Origin: SVMC01 sp045601345
GTDB taxonomy: Bacteria; Bacillota; Clostridia; Oscillospirales; Oscillospiraceae
Length of the DNA stretch: 64,000 nucleotides
NCBI GenBank assembly: GCA_045601345.1
Contig: JAZRZL010000038.1
Coordinates: 1-64,000, forward strand
Direction of reading: 5' to 3'
This document shows positions 41,907 to 51,290 of the stretch, piece by piece. The notes below the pieces were generated by a model. That model had not been told where the DNA came from, did not search any database, and saw nothing but the letters and a program-made list of their open reading frames with translations. How positions within the stretch are numbered: position 1 is the stretch's first letter; each line of letters opens with the position of its first letter. Position numbers and translations under genes: made by a program.

Positions 41907-41914
41907 GATATAAT
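41885..41914 (+). promoter_or_regulatory. promoter of the gdpP-ftsH gene block
   Basis: TTGCTA (41885-41890), 18 nt, TATAAT (41909-41914). The -10 lies at the left end of Rep-B copy 3. Confidence 0.55.
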
Positions 41915-41982
41915 AATTGTTAAAGAAATTAATGTGGTATTTTTTCACTCCCTACGGGATAACCGAAAACAATGCACACACT
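41907..41982 (+). repeat. Rep-B copy 3 (diverged)
   Basis: Aligns with copy 1 over its length: GATATAATAATTG for GGTATAATCATTG, TTTTTTCACTCCCTACGGGATAACCG for the hairpin region (described), and AACAATGCACA for AATGATGCACA. The hairpin is weakened to TCCC-TAC-GGGA. It lies 40 bp before the gdpP start. Confidence 0.6.
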
Positions 41983-42021
41983 CTATTCGGTTACAAATAT
42001 CAGAAATGGAGGGATTTCCCG

Positions 42022-43992
42022 GTGAAAAAGAAGCTAAGCCGTCTGCTTTGGCCAGATATGTTCCTATACTTTATCCTTTTCGCTGGGTTTGCTGTAGCTG
42101 CCGGTGTGCTGAGACAGTATGTGCTGGCACTGAGTTCTGGAATCGTGTGCTTGGGTGCCTATTTGATCTTCCGCATCAGCCGAAGCCGCCGGAAAAAGGC
42201 ACTGGCAGAATATATTGATGCCGCTGTTGGCCATAACGCCATTGACAGTGCCGTTCCCTTCCCCGCTGTGCTGGTACAGCCTCAAAGTGGAGAGATTCTT
42301 TCAAGCAACCAGCTATTTTCCGCAATCACGCAGGATGCCAGAATTCATTATCTTTCCGAGCTTTTCCCAGATTTTACCACCGACTGGCTTCAAGAGGGAA
42401 AAACAGAAAATCCAATACCTGTCACGCGGAATAACTGCCGTTACCGTGTTGCAGGAAATCTGCTTCTGAGCGAAGACGAGGCCGGACAGGCTGTAGCCTC
42501 CCTGTATTTTATTGATGAGACACAGCTTCTGCTTCTTAAAGAGGAATATGCCGCCTCCCGTCCTGTGGTGTGCATTATTCTGATTGATAACTACGATGAG
42601 CTGACCAATAATCTGCCGGATTCCAGCATTTCCAGTCTGAATGCCGGACTGGATGCACGTATTAAGCACTGGGCAGACGGTGTTGGCGGTCTGCTGCGAA
42701 AGCTGGAGCGAAATCGCTATCTATTCTTACTGGAAGCCAGAAATCTTTCCGTCATTACCGACCAGAAATTCTCTATCCTTGAATCCATACGCTCCATTGT
42801 CAATCCTCGCGGCGTTCACGCCACCATCTCGCTTGGCATTGGATGCGATGGCGCGGATTTTGAAGAGGGCTACACCTTCGCCAATCTGGCCATTGAAATG
42901 TCTCTGGCACGCGGCGGCGATCAGGCTGTCCTGAAGGATCGCTACAATTTCTCCTTCTACGGTGGACGCAATGTGGAAACCGATCGGCGGACGAAGGTTA
43001 AAACCCGCGTTATGGCCAACTCCCTGTGTGAGCTGATTTCCCAATCCAGCCATATCTTTATTATGGGTCACAAAAACGCTGACCTTGACTCTGTCGGTGC
43101 CGCCTGCGGTATTGCCTGTATCTGCCGAAAGCTAGGAAAAAAGGCTAGAATTGTCATTGATCGGGAGAAAAACGCCTCCGCGACCTTGTTAAAAAAGCTG
43201 GAGCAGCAGCCGGAATATCACAGTTGCCTGATTTCCGGGCAGGATGCCCTGCTGATGGCAGACCCGAAGAGCCTTTTAATTGTGGTGGATACCAACCGCC
43301 CGGGGCAGACCGAGTGCAAACCGCTTCTTGAATGCATCAGCCGCGTATGCATCATCGACCACCATCGCCGTGCCGCAGATTATATTGAGAATGCTGTACT
43401 AAATCTCCACGATCCCTTTGCCTCCTCTGCTTCCGAGCTTGTAACTGAGCTTCTGAATTATGCAGTAGATGCCGCCGACCTTTTACCGGCGGAAGCACAG
43501 GCACTTTTGAGCGGCATTGTGCTTGATACCAAGAATTTTGGTATGCGCACCTCCAGCCGCACCTTTGAATCTGCCGCCTTCCTGCGCCGTCTGGGTGCAG
43601 ATACCGTAGATGTTAAGCTGATTTTGCAAAATGATCTAGATTCCACCATCCAGCGTTACCATATCGTGCAGGAGGCGCAGGTCTACCGCGATAATATTGC
43701 CATTGCCGCGCTGGAGCATCCCACCTCCAGAATTATTGCCGCACAGGCAGCCGATGAGCTTCTGACCATTTCCGGCATTACTACCTCCTTCGTCCTCTAT
43801 CCCGATCCCAAGACGGAGCAGGTCATTGTTTCCGCACGAAGCTTCGGCAATACCAACGTGCAGGTTATTTTAGAGCCGCTCGGCGGCGGCGGCAATGCCG
43901 CTATCGCGGGTGCCCAGATTTCTGACCAGAGCATCAGCAGTGTGCTTACCGCACTGCTTCATTCCATAGACCAGTATTTTGAGGCCGTTTAA
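42022..43992 (+). CDS. gdpP: GdpP-like cyclic-di-AMP phosphodiesterase
   Basis: 656 residues from GTG 42022 (GGAGGG at 42008-42013); the longer ORF runs back into Rep-B. Two N-terminal helices (about 8-50), a PAS-like region, a degenerate GGDEF domain (about 165-300) and a DHH-DHHA1 module (about 330-656): GHKNADLDSVGAA, VVDTNRPG, IIDHHRR. The last motif, normally GGGGH, reads GGGGNAAIAG, so the His is Asn. It should hydrolyse c-di-AMP to pApA and control K+ and wall homeostasis. Followed by rplI and dnaB, the order known in many Firmicutes. Confidence 0.93.
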   Translation: MKKKLSRLLWPDMFLYFILFAGFAVAAGVLRQYVLALSSGIVCLGAYLIFRISRSRRKKALAEYIDAAVGHNAIDSAVPFPAVLVQPQSGEILSSNQLFSAITQDARIHYLSELFPDFTTDWLQEGKTENPIPVTRNNCRYRVAGNLLLSEDEAGQAVASLYFIDETQLLLLKEEYAASRPVVCIILIDNYDELTNNLPDSSISSLNAGLDARIKHWADGVGGLLRKLERNRYLFLLEARNLSVITDQKFSILESIRSIVNPRGVHATISLGIGCDGADFEEGYTFANLAIEMSLARGGDQAVLKDRYNFSFYGGRNVETDRRTKVKTRVMANSLCELISQSSHIFIMGHKNADLDSVGAACGIACICRKLGKKARIVIDREKNASATLLKKLEQQPEYHSCLISGQDALLMADPKSLLIVVDTNRPGQTECKPLLECISRVCIIDHHRRAADYIENAVLNLHDPFASSASELVTELLNYAVDAADLLPAEAQALLSGIVLDTKNFGMRTSSRTFESAAFLRRLGADTVDVKLILQNDLDSTIQRYHIVQEAQVYRDNIAIAALEHPTSRIIAAQAADELLTISGITTSFVLYPDPKTEQVIVSARSFGNTNVQVILEPLGGGGNAAIAGAQISDQSISSVLTALLHSIDQYFEAV

Positions 43993-44022
43993 TGGCCGTA
44001 GCGCAGAAAGGAGTATGTTACT

Positions 44023-44469
44023 ATGAAGGTTATTCTCCAGCAGGACATCAAAGGAAAGGGCAAAAAGGGTCAGATGATTGAAATCTCTGATGGCTATGCC
44101 CGCAACTATCTGCTTCCCCGCAAGATGGCTGTGGAAGCCACTGCGGACAACGTCAATACGATGCGCATGACCGATAAAGCACGCATTGACCGCGAAACCC
44201 GTGAACGCGCTGAAGCCATTGCCACCCGTGACCGCATGAAGGAAATTATCGTCCATTTGCAGGCCAAGGGCGGCGGTGCAGGCAAGCTTTTTGGCTCTGT
44301 CACAGCACAGGAAATTGCCGATGCCCTACAGGCACAGGAAAATATTGTACTGGATAAGCGTCGCATTATTATGGATGAATCCATTAAAAACGTTGGTCTC
44401 TACACCATCCGCTGCAAGCTGGGCTATGAGGTAATCGGCAGCTTCCGCCTGGATGTGAAGGAGCTGTAG
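44023..44469 (+). CDS. rplI: 50S ribosomal protein L9
   Basis: 148 residues, ATG 44023 after GAAAGGAG. MKVILQQDIKGKGKKGQ and DGYARNYLLPRKMA are the L9 N-domain signature; the long connecting helix and the C-domain with GKLFGSVTAQEIADAL follow. Lies between gdpP (30-nt gap) and dnaB (38-nt gap). Confidence 0.98.
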   Translation: MKVILQQDIKGKGKKGQMIEISDGYARNYLLPRKMAVEATADNVNTMRMTDKARIDRETRERAEAIATRDRMKEIIVHLQAKGGGAGKLFGSVTAQEIADALQAQENIVLDKRRIIMDESIKNVGLYTIRCKLGYEVIGSFRLDVKEL

Positions 44470-44507
44470 GCACAACCCCTATACAAAAAAGACGGAGGTG
44501 AGCAAAA

Positions 44508-45845
44508 TTGGATGAGCTTCTGCATCGGCAAATGCCCCAATCTCTGGAGGCCGAACAGGCCGTGCTGGGTGCCATGCTGATTGACAGCCGCTGCATTAAT
44601 GATGTCATCGGCGTTTTGCAGCCGGATGAATTTTATCTTCCGCAAAACCGCGACATTTACGAAACGATATACTCCATGTTCAACTTTTCTCAGGCGGTAG
44701 ACCCTGTGACCGTGCTGGACAAGATGAAGGAGCGCGGCATCTTTACGGAGAAGTCTACCTCCTACCTGATGCAGCTCATGGAGATTACGCCCACCGCCGC
44801 CAATGTTCGCCAGTATGTGCAGATCGTCAAGGACAAGGCGCTGCTCCGCGCTGTGGCTGAGGCCGCAACGGATATCAACGAATCGGTATTTGATGGCGTT
44901 GGCACAGCACAGGACATTCTGGAGAACGCGGAAAAGAAAATTTTTGCCCTTCGTAAGGGAAACGTTGGCGATACACTGGAGCATATTGGCACAGTGCTTT
45001 TAAAGGTCTTTGACCGCCTCACTGAGCTTGCCGAAAGCGGCAATGCCTTTCCCGGTCTTCCTTCCGGCCTCATTGATCTTGACCGAAAAATTAACGGTTT
45101 GAACAAATCAGACCTGATTTTGATTGCTGCCCGTCCCGGCATGGGCAAAACCTCTATCGCCCTGAACATTACCCTGAACGCCGCAAAAAAAAGCAAAAAA
45201 ACAGTTGCTTTCTTCTCTCTGGAAATGTCCAGAGAGCAGTTGGGTATGCGTCTGATGTCCAATGAAAGCTTCGTAGATAACCAGAAGCTGGTCACCGGCC
45301 AGCTCAGCGAGGACGAATGGGGCAAGCTGGGCATGGCTTCCTCCGCTCTGTCGCAAACCGATATTCGCGTAGATGACAACCCCACCATTACCGTGGCGGA
45401 AATCAACGCCAAATGCCGTAGGCTGGACAATCTGGGTTTGGTCATTATTGACTATCTCCAGCTCATGACCTCCTCCGGCGGCAAGCCCACGAGCGGGGAA
45501 AACCGTCAGCAGATCGTCTCTGACATCTCCCGCGCTCTGAAAATTATGGCCAAGGAGCTGAATGTTCCGGTCATCTGCCTGAGCCAGCTATCCCGTGCCA
45601 ACGAATCGCGTCAGGATAAGCGACCCATGCTCTCTGACCTGCGTGAATCCGGTGCCATTGAGCAGGATGCTGATGTGGTCATGTTCCTGTACCGTGATGA
45701 TTATTATCACGAAAATTCTCCGGAAAAGAACGTGGCGGAGTGCATCGTTGCCAAAAACCGCCACGGCGAAACCGGCACCGTCAAGCTCCAATGGCTTCCG
45801 CAGTTTACCACCTTCACCAACCGGGAGTGGCAGCATGAAGAATGA
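44508..45845 (+). CDS. dnaB: replicative DNA helicase
   Basis: 445 residues from TTG 44508 after GGAGGTG. N-domain (1-155) with MPQSLEAEQAVLGAMLID. RecA-like motor: Walker A ARPGMGKTS (about 206), FFSLEMSREQL, Walker B LVIIDYLQLM and the DnaB-specific QLSRANESRQDKRPMLSDLRESGAIEQD (described). Hexameric helicase of the fork. Overlaps tilS by 11 nt. Confidence 0.97.
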   Translation: MDELLHRQMPQSLEAEQAVLGAMLIDSRCINDVIGVLQPDEFYLPQNRDIYETIYSMFNFSQAVDPVTVLDKMKERGIFTEKSTSYLMQLMEITPTAANVRQYVQIVKDKALLRAVAEAATDINESVFDGVGTAQDILENAEKKIFALRKGNVGDTLEHIGTVLLKVFDRLTELAESGNAFPGLPSGLIDLDRKINGLNKSDLILIAARPGMGKTSIALNITLNAAKKSKKTVAFFSLEMSREQLGMRLMSNESFVDNQKLVTGQLSEDEWGKLGMASSALSQTDIRVDDNPTITVAEINAKCRRLDNLGLVIIDYLQLMTSSGGKPTSGENRQQIVSDISRALKIMAKELNVPVICLSQLSRANESRQDKRPMLSDLRESGAIEQDADVVMFLYRDDYYHENSPEKNVAECIVAKNRHGETGTVKLQWLPQFTTFTNREWQHEE

Positions 45846-47175
45846 TCCGTTCCTACAGGGGATTTTAGATACCGGCCTAATTCCCCCCGGCACTACCGTT
45901 ACCTGCGCCGTCTCGGGCGGTGCAGACTCCATGGCACTTCTCTGGGCGCTATGCTGTCTTCGGGAGTCTTTAAATCTCAAGCTGTTCTGCGCCCATTTTA
46001 ACCACGGTCTGCGGAAAAACGCGGCGCAGGATGCCGTCTTTGTGCGCGATTTCTGCCAAACGCATGATATTCCTTTTATTTGTGAAGCTAAAAATGTCGC
46101 CGCGGAAGCCCTCCCCGGAGAAAGTCTGGAGTTGGCTGCACGGCGGCTTCGCTATGCCTTTCTGGATAAAACCGAGGGGCTTCTTGCCACCGCACACACC
46201 GCCGACGATAATCTGGAGACCCTGCTTCTGCGTCTGACACGCGGCACCTCCCTGCGCGGTATGGGCGGCATCCCGGAAAAGCATGGCCGCCTGATTCGCC
46301 CCATTTTATTTGCCACGCGCACACAAATTCTTGAATTCCTCTCCCGCGAGCAGATTTCCTACCGCGAGGATGAGAGTAACCAGACCGATTTCTGCCCCAG
46401 AAATCGGATGCGGCATCACGTGGTGCCGCTTTTGCGCACAGAAAATCCGCAGGTAAGCACACAGGCACTTACTCTTGCCAAAACGCTCCGGGAGGAGGAT
46501 GCCTTCCTGTCCTCTCAGGCAGCCGAGCAATTGGAAGCTGCCAGAGTTCCCGGCGGCTATAGCTGCAAAAAGCTGATTGCCCTACCCCCGGTGCTCTATC
46601 GCCGCGCCCTGTTTTCAATTTTGCAGGATGCCGGTATTGAAGCTCCCGCGCAGTGCCATTTTCTGCTTTTGTCCAACTTAGTGCAATCGGCAAAGCCCTC
46701 GGCAAAGGCCAGCTTTCCCGGCAATGTGCTTCTGGAGCGGCGCTACGATCTGCTGTGTACAGGCGCGGATACCGCCCCCATTCCTATAACACCAATACAA
46801 GTACCGGGAATTACGCGGATTCCCAGCTCTAAAAGCTACATTTTATGTACCTTAGAAAAAAAGAGTGAAAAAGTACAAAATAACACTTTCACTTTTCAGC
46901 TCTCATGTGATATGATAGACATCGGCAGTTTCGTGGTTCGCTCCCGGCGGGAGGGAGATCTGCTGCACCTTCCCTCCGGCAGTCGCAGTCTCAAGCGCCT
47001 TTTCATTGACAGAAAAATACCGGCCTCCCTGCGCAGCCGTGTGCCAGTATTGGCAGATCAAAACGGTGTCATCGCTGTGGGTGGGCTGGGCGCAGATATC
47101 CAAAGACAGTGTGCGGACAGTGATGCCTACCTTTATATTCAGATAGAACAAGAGGATGATTTTCATGATGGATGA
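45835..47175 (+). CDS. tilS: tRNA(Ile)-lysidine synthase
   Basis: 446 residues from ATG 45835; the longer frame running back through dnaB is not used. PP-loop SGGADSMALLWAL near residue 24, ARRLRYAF and THTADDNLETLLLRLTRG (described). The C-terminal substrate-binding region holds LPSGSRSLKRLFIDRKIP. Converts C34 of the AUA-reading tRNA-Ile to lysidine. Coupled to hpt (overlap 11 nt) and ftsH, a conserved Firmicutes block. Confidence 0.95.
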   Translation: MKNDPFLQGILDTGLIPPGTTVTCAVSGGADSMALLWALCCLRESLNLKLFCAHFNHGLRKNAAQDAVFVRDFCQTHDIPFICEAKNVAAEALPGESLELAARRLRYAFLDKTEGLLATAHTADDNLETLLLRLTRGTSLRGMGGIPEKHGRLIRPILFATRTQILEFLSREQISYREDESNQTDFCPRNRMRHHVVPLLRTENPQVSTQALTLAKTLREEDAFLSSQAAEQLEAARVPGGYSCKKLIALPPVLYRRALFSILQDAGIEAPAQCHFLLLSNLVQSAKPSAKASFPGNVLLERRYDLLCTGADTAPIPITPIQVPGITRIPSSKSYILCTLEKKSEKVQNNTFTFQLSCDMIDIGSFVVRSRREGDLLHLPSGSRSLKRLFIDRKIPASLRSRVPVLADQNGVIAVGGLGADIQRQCADSDAYLYIQIEQEDDFHDG

Positions 47176-47704
47176 TATCGATCGTATTCTTATATCCCAG
47201 CAGGAGCTGGAGCAAGGTGTTGCAAAGCTGGGCGCACAGATTGCGGCAGAATATGCCGACAAAAATCCTGTTTTTTTGGGTGTGCTTAAAGGCGTGGTTG
47301 TGTATTTCTCCGACATGATCCGTGCTACCCCAATTCCCTGTGAAATTGACTTTCTTGCCGTCAGCTCCTACCGCTCCGGCACCAATGCGGGGAAGGCTGT
47401 CATGAAAAAGGATGTCTCTATAGATATTCGGGGTCGTCATGTGGTGATTCTGGAGGACATTCTGGACACCGGGAAAACACTGAAATTTGTCGTGGAGCAT
47501 TTGCTGTCTATGGAACCAGCTTCCCTCAAAATCTGCACCTTGCTGGATAAGCCGGATCGCCGTGAGGTGGAGATTGAAGCTGACTATGTCGGCTTTACCA
47601 TCCCCAATGAATTTGTTGTCGGTTATGGCCTGGACTTTGCCGAAAAATATCGCAATCTTCCCTTTGTCGGTGTCCTGAAGCCCGAAATTTACGAAAAAGC
47701 TTAG
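47165..47704 (+). CDS. hpt: hypoxanthine phosphoribosyltransferase
   Basis: 179 residues; start ATG 47165 (AGAGGA 8 nt upstream) is preferred over 47156, which overlaps that site. PRPP-binding motif VVILEDILDTGKTL near residue 100; KGVVVYFSDMIR and KPEIYEK-like end. Purine salvage of hypoxanthine and guanine. Between tilS and ftsH. Confidence 0.96.
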   Translation: MMDDIDRILISQQELEQGVAKLGAQIAAEYADKNPVFLGVLKGVVVYFSDMIRATPIPCEIDFLAVSSYRSGTNAGKAVMKKDVSIDIRGRHVVILEDILDTGKTLKFVVEHLLSMEPASLKICTLLDKPDRREVEIEADYVGFTIPNEFVVGYGLDFAEKYRNLPFVGVLKPEIYEKA

Positions 47705-47714
47705 GAGGTTCTCC

Positions 47715-49601
47715 TTGAAGAAGAAACCAAAATTTGCGGCATTGATTCTATATGCCCTGTTCATTCTGGTTGGTGTTCTGCTTATCAGCTCCTTTGCCAA
47801 GCAGCCTGACACAGCGGAGATTCCTTATTCTCAGGTTGTCGAGCTGTTTGAAAACGAGCAGGTCAAATCCTTTGTAATCAAAGATGATGTAATCACCATG
47901 GAGCTGAACACGCCCTACATGGAGCAGGAGCAGGTCTACTCCCCCATGGTGGATTTCACGCTCTTCTATTCCGATCTCAACGATCTGGTGCGGGAGCAGA
48001 AGGAAAAGGGCATCGTTGAAAGCTACGATTATCCCCCTTACACCCAGCCCTCCATTTTTTCCACCCTGCTGCCCTATATCATTGTCGGGCTGATCTTCCT
48101 TCTTTTGTGGTTCTTCCTGATGAACCGTGCCAACGGCGGGCCAAATGCTATGAAGTTTACGCGTTCTGGTGCCCGTCCGGCAAGCGATAAGGATAAGGTC
48201 ACATTCCTTGATGTGGCCGGTGCAGAGGAAGAAAAGGCAGAGCTGGCAGAAATTGTAGATTTCCTGCGCGACCCGGAAAAATATACCAAAATGGGTGCCA
48301 AAATTCCCAAGGGCATTCTGCTGGTGGGTCCTCCGGGAACCGGCAAAACTCTGATTGCCAAGGCTGTCGCAGGTGAGGCGGGGGTACAGTTCCTGTCCAT
48401 CTCCGGCTCTGAATTTGTAGAGCTGTATGTCGGTGTCGGTGCCAGCCGTGTCAGAGACCTGTTTGAGCAGGCCAAGAAAATGGCACCCTCCATTGTGTTC
48501 ATTGATGAAATTGATGCCGTTGGCCGCAGAAGAGGCGCAGGCCTCGGCGGCGGTCATGACGAAAGAGAGCAGACCCTCAATCAGCTCCTTGTAGAAATGG
48601 ATGGCTTCGGCAAAAATACCGGTGTCATTGTCATGGCAGCCACCAACCGCAAGGATATCCTTGACCCAGCACTGCTTCGCCCCGGCAGATTTGACCGTCA
48701 AATCTATATCGGTGTTCCCGATTCCCGCGGCAGAGAGGCCATTTTGAAGGTACACGCCAAGGATAAGCCGCTGGCAGAGGATGTCGATTTAGGTGTCATT
48801 GCCAGAGCCACCACCGGCTTTACCGGTGCAGACCTTGCCAATTTGCTCAACGAATCTGCCCTTCTCTCCGCACGGCGCAATCAGCGCTTCATCACCATGC
48901 CGGATCTGGAAGAGGCCATCATGAAGGTCATTGCAGGACCGGAAAAGCGCTCCCGCGTCATTACGCCCCGCGAGAAAAAGCTCACTGCCGTCCATGAGGC
49001 CGGTCATGCTGTTGCCATCTACCATCTGCCCACCTGTGACCCGGTGCATCAGATCACGATTATCCCCCGCGGCAGCGCAGGCGGCATGACGATCTCCCTG
49101 CCCGATCACGACCAGAGCTATAACACCCGGACGGAAATGTTTGAAGACATTGTTGCCGGTCTGGGCGGCAGAGTGGCTGAGCAACTCCGACTGGGCGATA
49201 TCTCCACCGGTGCCTCCAGCGATATTTCCCATGCCACCGCCATTGCCCGGGATATGGTTGCCCGTTATGGCATGAGTGAGCTGGTCGGCACGGTAGACTA
49301 CAGCAACAGCAGCGAAATATTTGTCGGGCGCGATTATGAAAAGACCAAATCCTACTCTGAGCGTACCGCCGGGGATATTGATGAAGAGGTTAAGCGTATC
49401 GTGAACGAGGCCTACGCCAAGTGTACCGCCATCCTCACCGAGCACGGCGACCAGCTTGACCGCGTGACCAGCTTCCTTCTGGAGCATGAGACCATGAGCC
49501 AGAAGCAGTTCCTTGCCTGCATGGAAAACCGGGAAATTCCCACGGATGACAACAGCTCCCTGTTTGACAGCTTTGTTGAAAATAAGAACGAATCATTCTG
49601 A
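47715..49601 (+). CDS. ftsH: ATP-dependent zinc metalloprotease FtsH
   Basis: 628 residues from TTG 47715 (AGGAGG upstream). Two membrane helices (about 7-24 and 112-133) bracket a periplasmic-side domain. AAA motor with Walker A GPPGTGKT (about 212) and Walker B IVFIDEID; peptidase motif HEAGH (about 432). Degrades membrane and regulatory proteins. Last gene of the gdpP-ftsH block. Confidence 0.97.
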   Translation: MKKKPKFAALILYALFILVGVLLISSFAKQPDTAEIPYSQVVELFENEQVKSFVIKDDVITMELNTPYMEQEQVYSPMVDFTLFYSDLNDLVREQKEKGIVESYDYPPYTQPSIFSTLLPYIIVGLIFLLLWFFLMNRANGGPNAMKFTRSGARPASDKDKVTFLDVAGAEEEKAELAEIVDFLRDPEKYTKMGAKIPKGILLVGPPGTGKTLIAKAVAGEAGVQFLSISGSEFVELYVGVGASRVRDLFEQAKKMAPSIVFIDEIDAVGRRRGAGLGGGHDEREQTLNQLLVEMDGFGKNTGVIVMAATNRKDILDPALLRPGRFDRQIYIGVPDSRGREAILKVHAKDKPLAEDVDLGVIARATTGFTGADLANLLNESALLSARRNQRFITMPDLEEAIMKVIAGPEKRSRVITPREKKLTAVHEAGHAVAIYHLPTCDPVHQITIIPRGSAGGMTISLPDHDQSYNTRTEMFEDIVAGLGGRVAEQLRLGDISTGASSDISHATAIARDMVARYGMSELVGTVDYSNSSEIFVGRDYEKTKSYSERTAGDIDEEVKRIVNEAYAKCTAILTEHGDQLDRVTSFLLEHETMSQKQFLACMENREIPTDDNSSLFDSFVENKNESF

Positions 49602-49684
49602 CGCAGCTGCTTAGTGAAGGATGTTTTTTGAATATGGATTTTGTACGGCAAAATCCGATACTCGTTTTTTTGGAGGAGAATTTA

Positions 49685-50275
49685 ATGGGATATCCAAATA
49701 GTTGTCTGGAGAACAGTGAACGCTATCAGATTCTGCGACCGTATCTCAACGTGAATGAGCAGGTTCTTTGGTCGGGAAATCCCTGTACGACGAGAAAGAA
49801 CAAAACCAATGTTTTCTTTCTTGTTTTTATGATTTTTTGGACAGGATTTTCCGTTTTCTGGACGGTTACGGCAACCTTTGCCGGAGGGGCTTTCGGACTG
49901 TTCGGCATCCCGTTCCTCGTGATTGGCTTCTTTACGCTGTATCAGTTTATTATCGCCCCGAAAAAGAAGATCCCCCGCACGGTTTACGCCGTGACCAATA
50001 CCCGGGCGATCCTTCTGATCCCGTCAAAAAATGGGTATGATATGACCTCCTATTTGTTTCATTCGATGCAAGGTGTCAACCTCTCTGATATGAAGGAGGA
50101 TAGCGGCTCAATCGTCTTTCCTGGCAGATATAGCGTTTTCAACGAATACGGATACCGAAATCCCACGATAGGAAACATTCATTCTGTTGCAATCCCAACG
50201 GATCGCTTCCTTCTGATTGACGGCGTGAACAAGGTTTACCGTCTGATTATGGATCAGATTGAAGCACAGAAATAA
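49685..50275 (+). CDS. membrane protein with bacterial PH-like domain
   Basis: 196 residues from ATG 49685, with GGAGGA upstream. Short N-terminal cytoplasmic part containing NEQVLWSGNP, two hydrophobic segments (about 45-65 and 68-90), then a PH-like beta domain (YAVTNTRAILL, IHSVAIPTDRFLLIDGVNKVYRLI). The arrangement matches the YdbS/YdbT-like bPH group. Function unknown. Monocistronic by position, with a hairpin at 50353. Confidence 0.75.
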   Translation: MGYPNSCLENSERYQILRPYLNVNEQVLWSGNPCTTRKNKTNVFFLVFMIFWTGFSVFWTVTATFAGGAFGLFGIPFLVIGFFTLYQFIIAPKKKIPRTVYAVTNTRAILLIPSKNGYDMTSYLFHSMQGVNLSDMKEDSGSIVFPGRYSVFNEYGYRNPTIGNIHSVAIPTDRFLLIDGVNKVYRLIMDQIEAQK

Positions 50276-50352
50276 GAATTTGAACGAGCCTATGAACCAT
50301 TTTATCTCAAAAGGATAACCACGACAAATTTCAGTTTGTCTGGCAAAGAATT

Positions 50353-50395
50353 ACCCGCCGAATAGGATATCCTCCTTTTCGGCGGGTTCTCTTGT
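50353..50395 (+). terminator. terminator after the PH-like gene
   Basis: ACCCGCCGAA pairs with TTCGGCGGGT, followed by TCTCTTGTG. Confidence 0.65.
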
Positions 50396-50445
50396 GCAAA
50401 AATATCCCTATGAGACTGTATTTCCCGGCGGCTGCGTTTTTTCTC

Positions 50446-50474
50446 TTGCTCCATGGAAGAACGCATAGTATAAT
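50446..50474 (+). promoter_or_regulatory. promoter of ymdB
   Basis: TTGCTC (50446-50451), 17 nt, TATAAT (50469-50474), 39 nt before the start. Confidence 0.65.
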
Positions 50475-50513
50475 AAAGATAAAGAAAAAATGATGCTGAA
50501 AGGAGTTTTGCTC

Positions 50514-51290
50514 ATGGAATTTCGGCTTCTGACCATCGGCGATGTCGTTGCGCCCTCCGGACTCAATCTGGTCTGCAAGCGGCTTCGGCAGTTAAAAAAA
50601 GAGTACGGTGTCCACCTGTGCATTGTAAACGGTGAAAATGCCTCCAATGTCGGCATCACGCCGGAGCAGGCTGACCGTCTATTCGATACCGGGGCAGATA
50701 TCATCACCCTCGGCAACCATGCCTTTTCCCAGCGCAGCATCGTTCCCATGACGGAGGATAACCCCTATTTACTGCGTCCGGCCAACCTCTCTCCCCTCAC
50801 CCCCGGTAGGGGCTGGGGCATCTTCGATACCTGCGCAGGCTCTGCGGCGGTTATGGTGCTGCAAGGCCGTGTTGCGATGGATTATACGCCGGATAATCCA
50901 TTTCTGGCAGCCGAACGCATCCTCAAAGGCTTAGATACCAAGCTGATTTTTGTTGAGATGCACGCGGAGGCCACCTCGGAAAAGCTGGCTATGGGCTATC
51001 ATCTGGACGGAAAAATCAGCGCCCTCTGGGGGACACACACCCATGTGCCCACCGCCGATCTGCAAATTCTCCCCGGCGGCACTGGCTATGTCACCGACCT
51101 CGGCATGAGCGGCCCCATCGGCGGCATTCTTGGCATCAAACCCGAGCTATCCATCGCCCGCTTCCGGGGGGAACTGCCCCGCCGCTATGAACCGGCTCCC
51201 GGCCCGTGCAAAATAGAGGGGGCGCTGTTCCTCATCGACACCGAAACCGGCCTTTGCCGGGATACAGAAAGGGTGTTTTACCGTGATTAA
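50514..51290 (+). CDS. ymdB: YmdB-family metallophosphoesterase (TIGR00282)
   Basis: 258 residues from ATG 50514 (AAAGGAG upstream); two upstream in-frame codons are not needed. FRLLTIGDVVAPSG, IVNGENASN, ITLGNHAF, EMHAEATSEK and GTHTHVPTAD give the di-metal site. YmdB of Bacillus hydrolyses 2',3'-cyclic nucleotides and affects biofilm and sporulation choice. Overlaps the nuclease gene that follows by 8 nt. Confidence 0.93.
   Translation: MEFRLLTIGDVVAPSGLNLVCKRLRQLKKEYGVHLCIVNGENASNVGITPEQADRLFDTGADIITLGNHAFSQRSIVPMTEDNPYLLRPANLSPLTPGRGWGIFDTCAGSAAVMVLQGRVAMDYTPDNPFLAAERILKGLDTKLIFVEMHAEATSEKLAMGYHLDGKISALWGTHTHVPTADLQILPGGTGYVTDLGMSGPIGGILGIKPELSIARFRGELPRRYEPAPGPCKIEGALFLIDTETGLCRDTERVFYRD

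Noticed and set aside
45595..45834. Longer tilS start within dnaB
   Set aside because: The upstream 80 residues are an out-of-frame reading of dnaB; the ATG at 45835 fits the TilS family.
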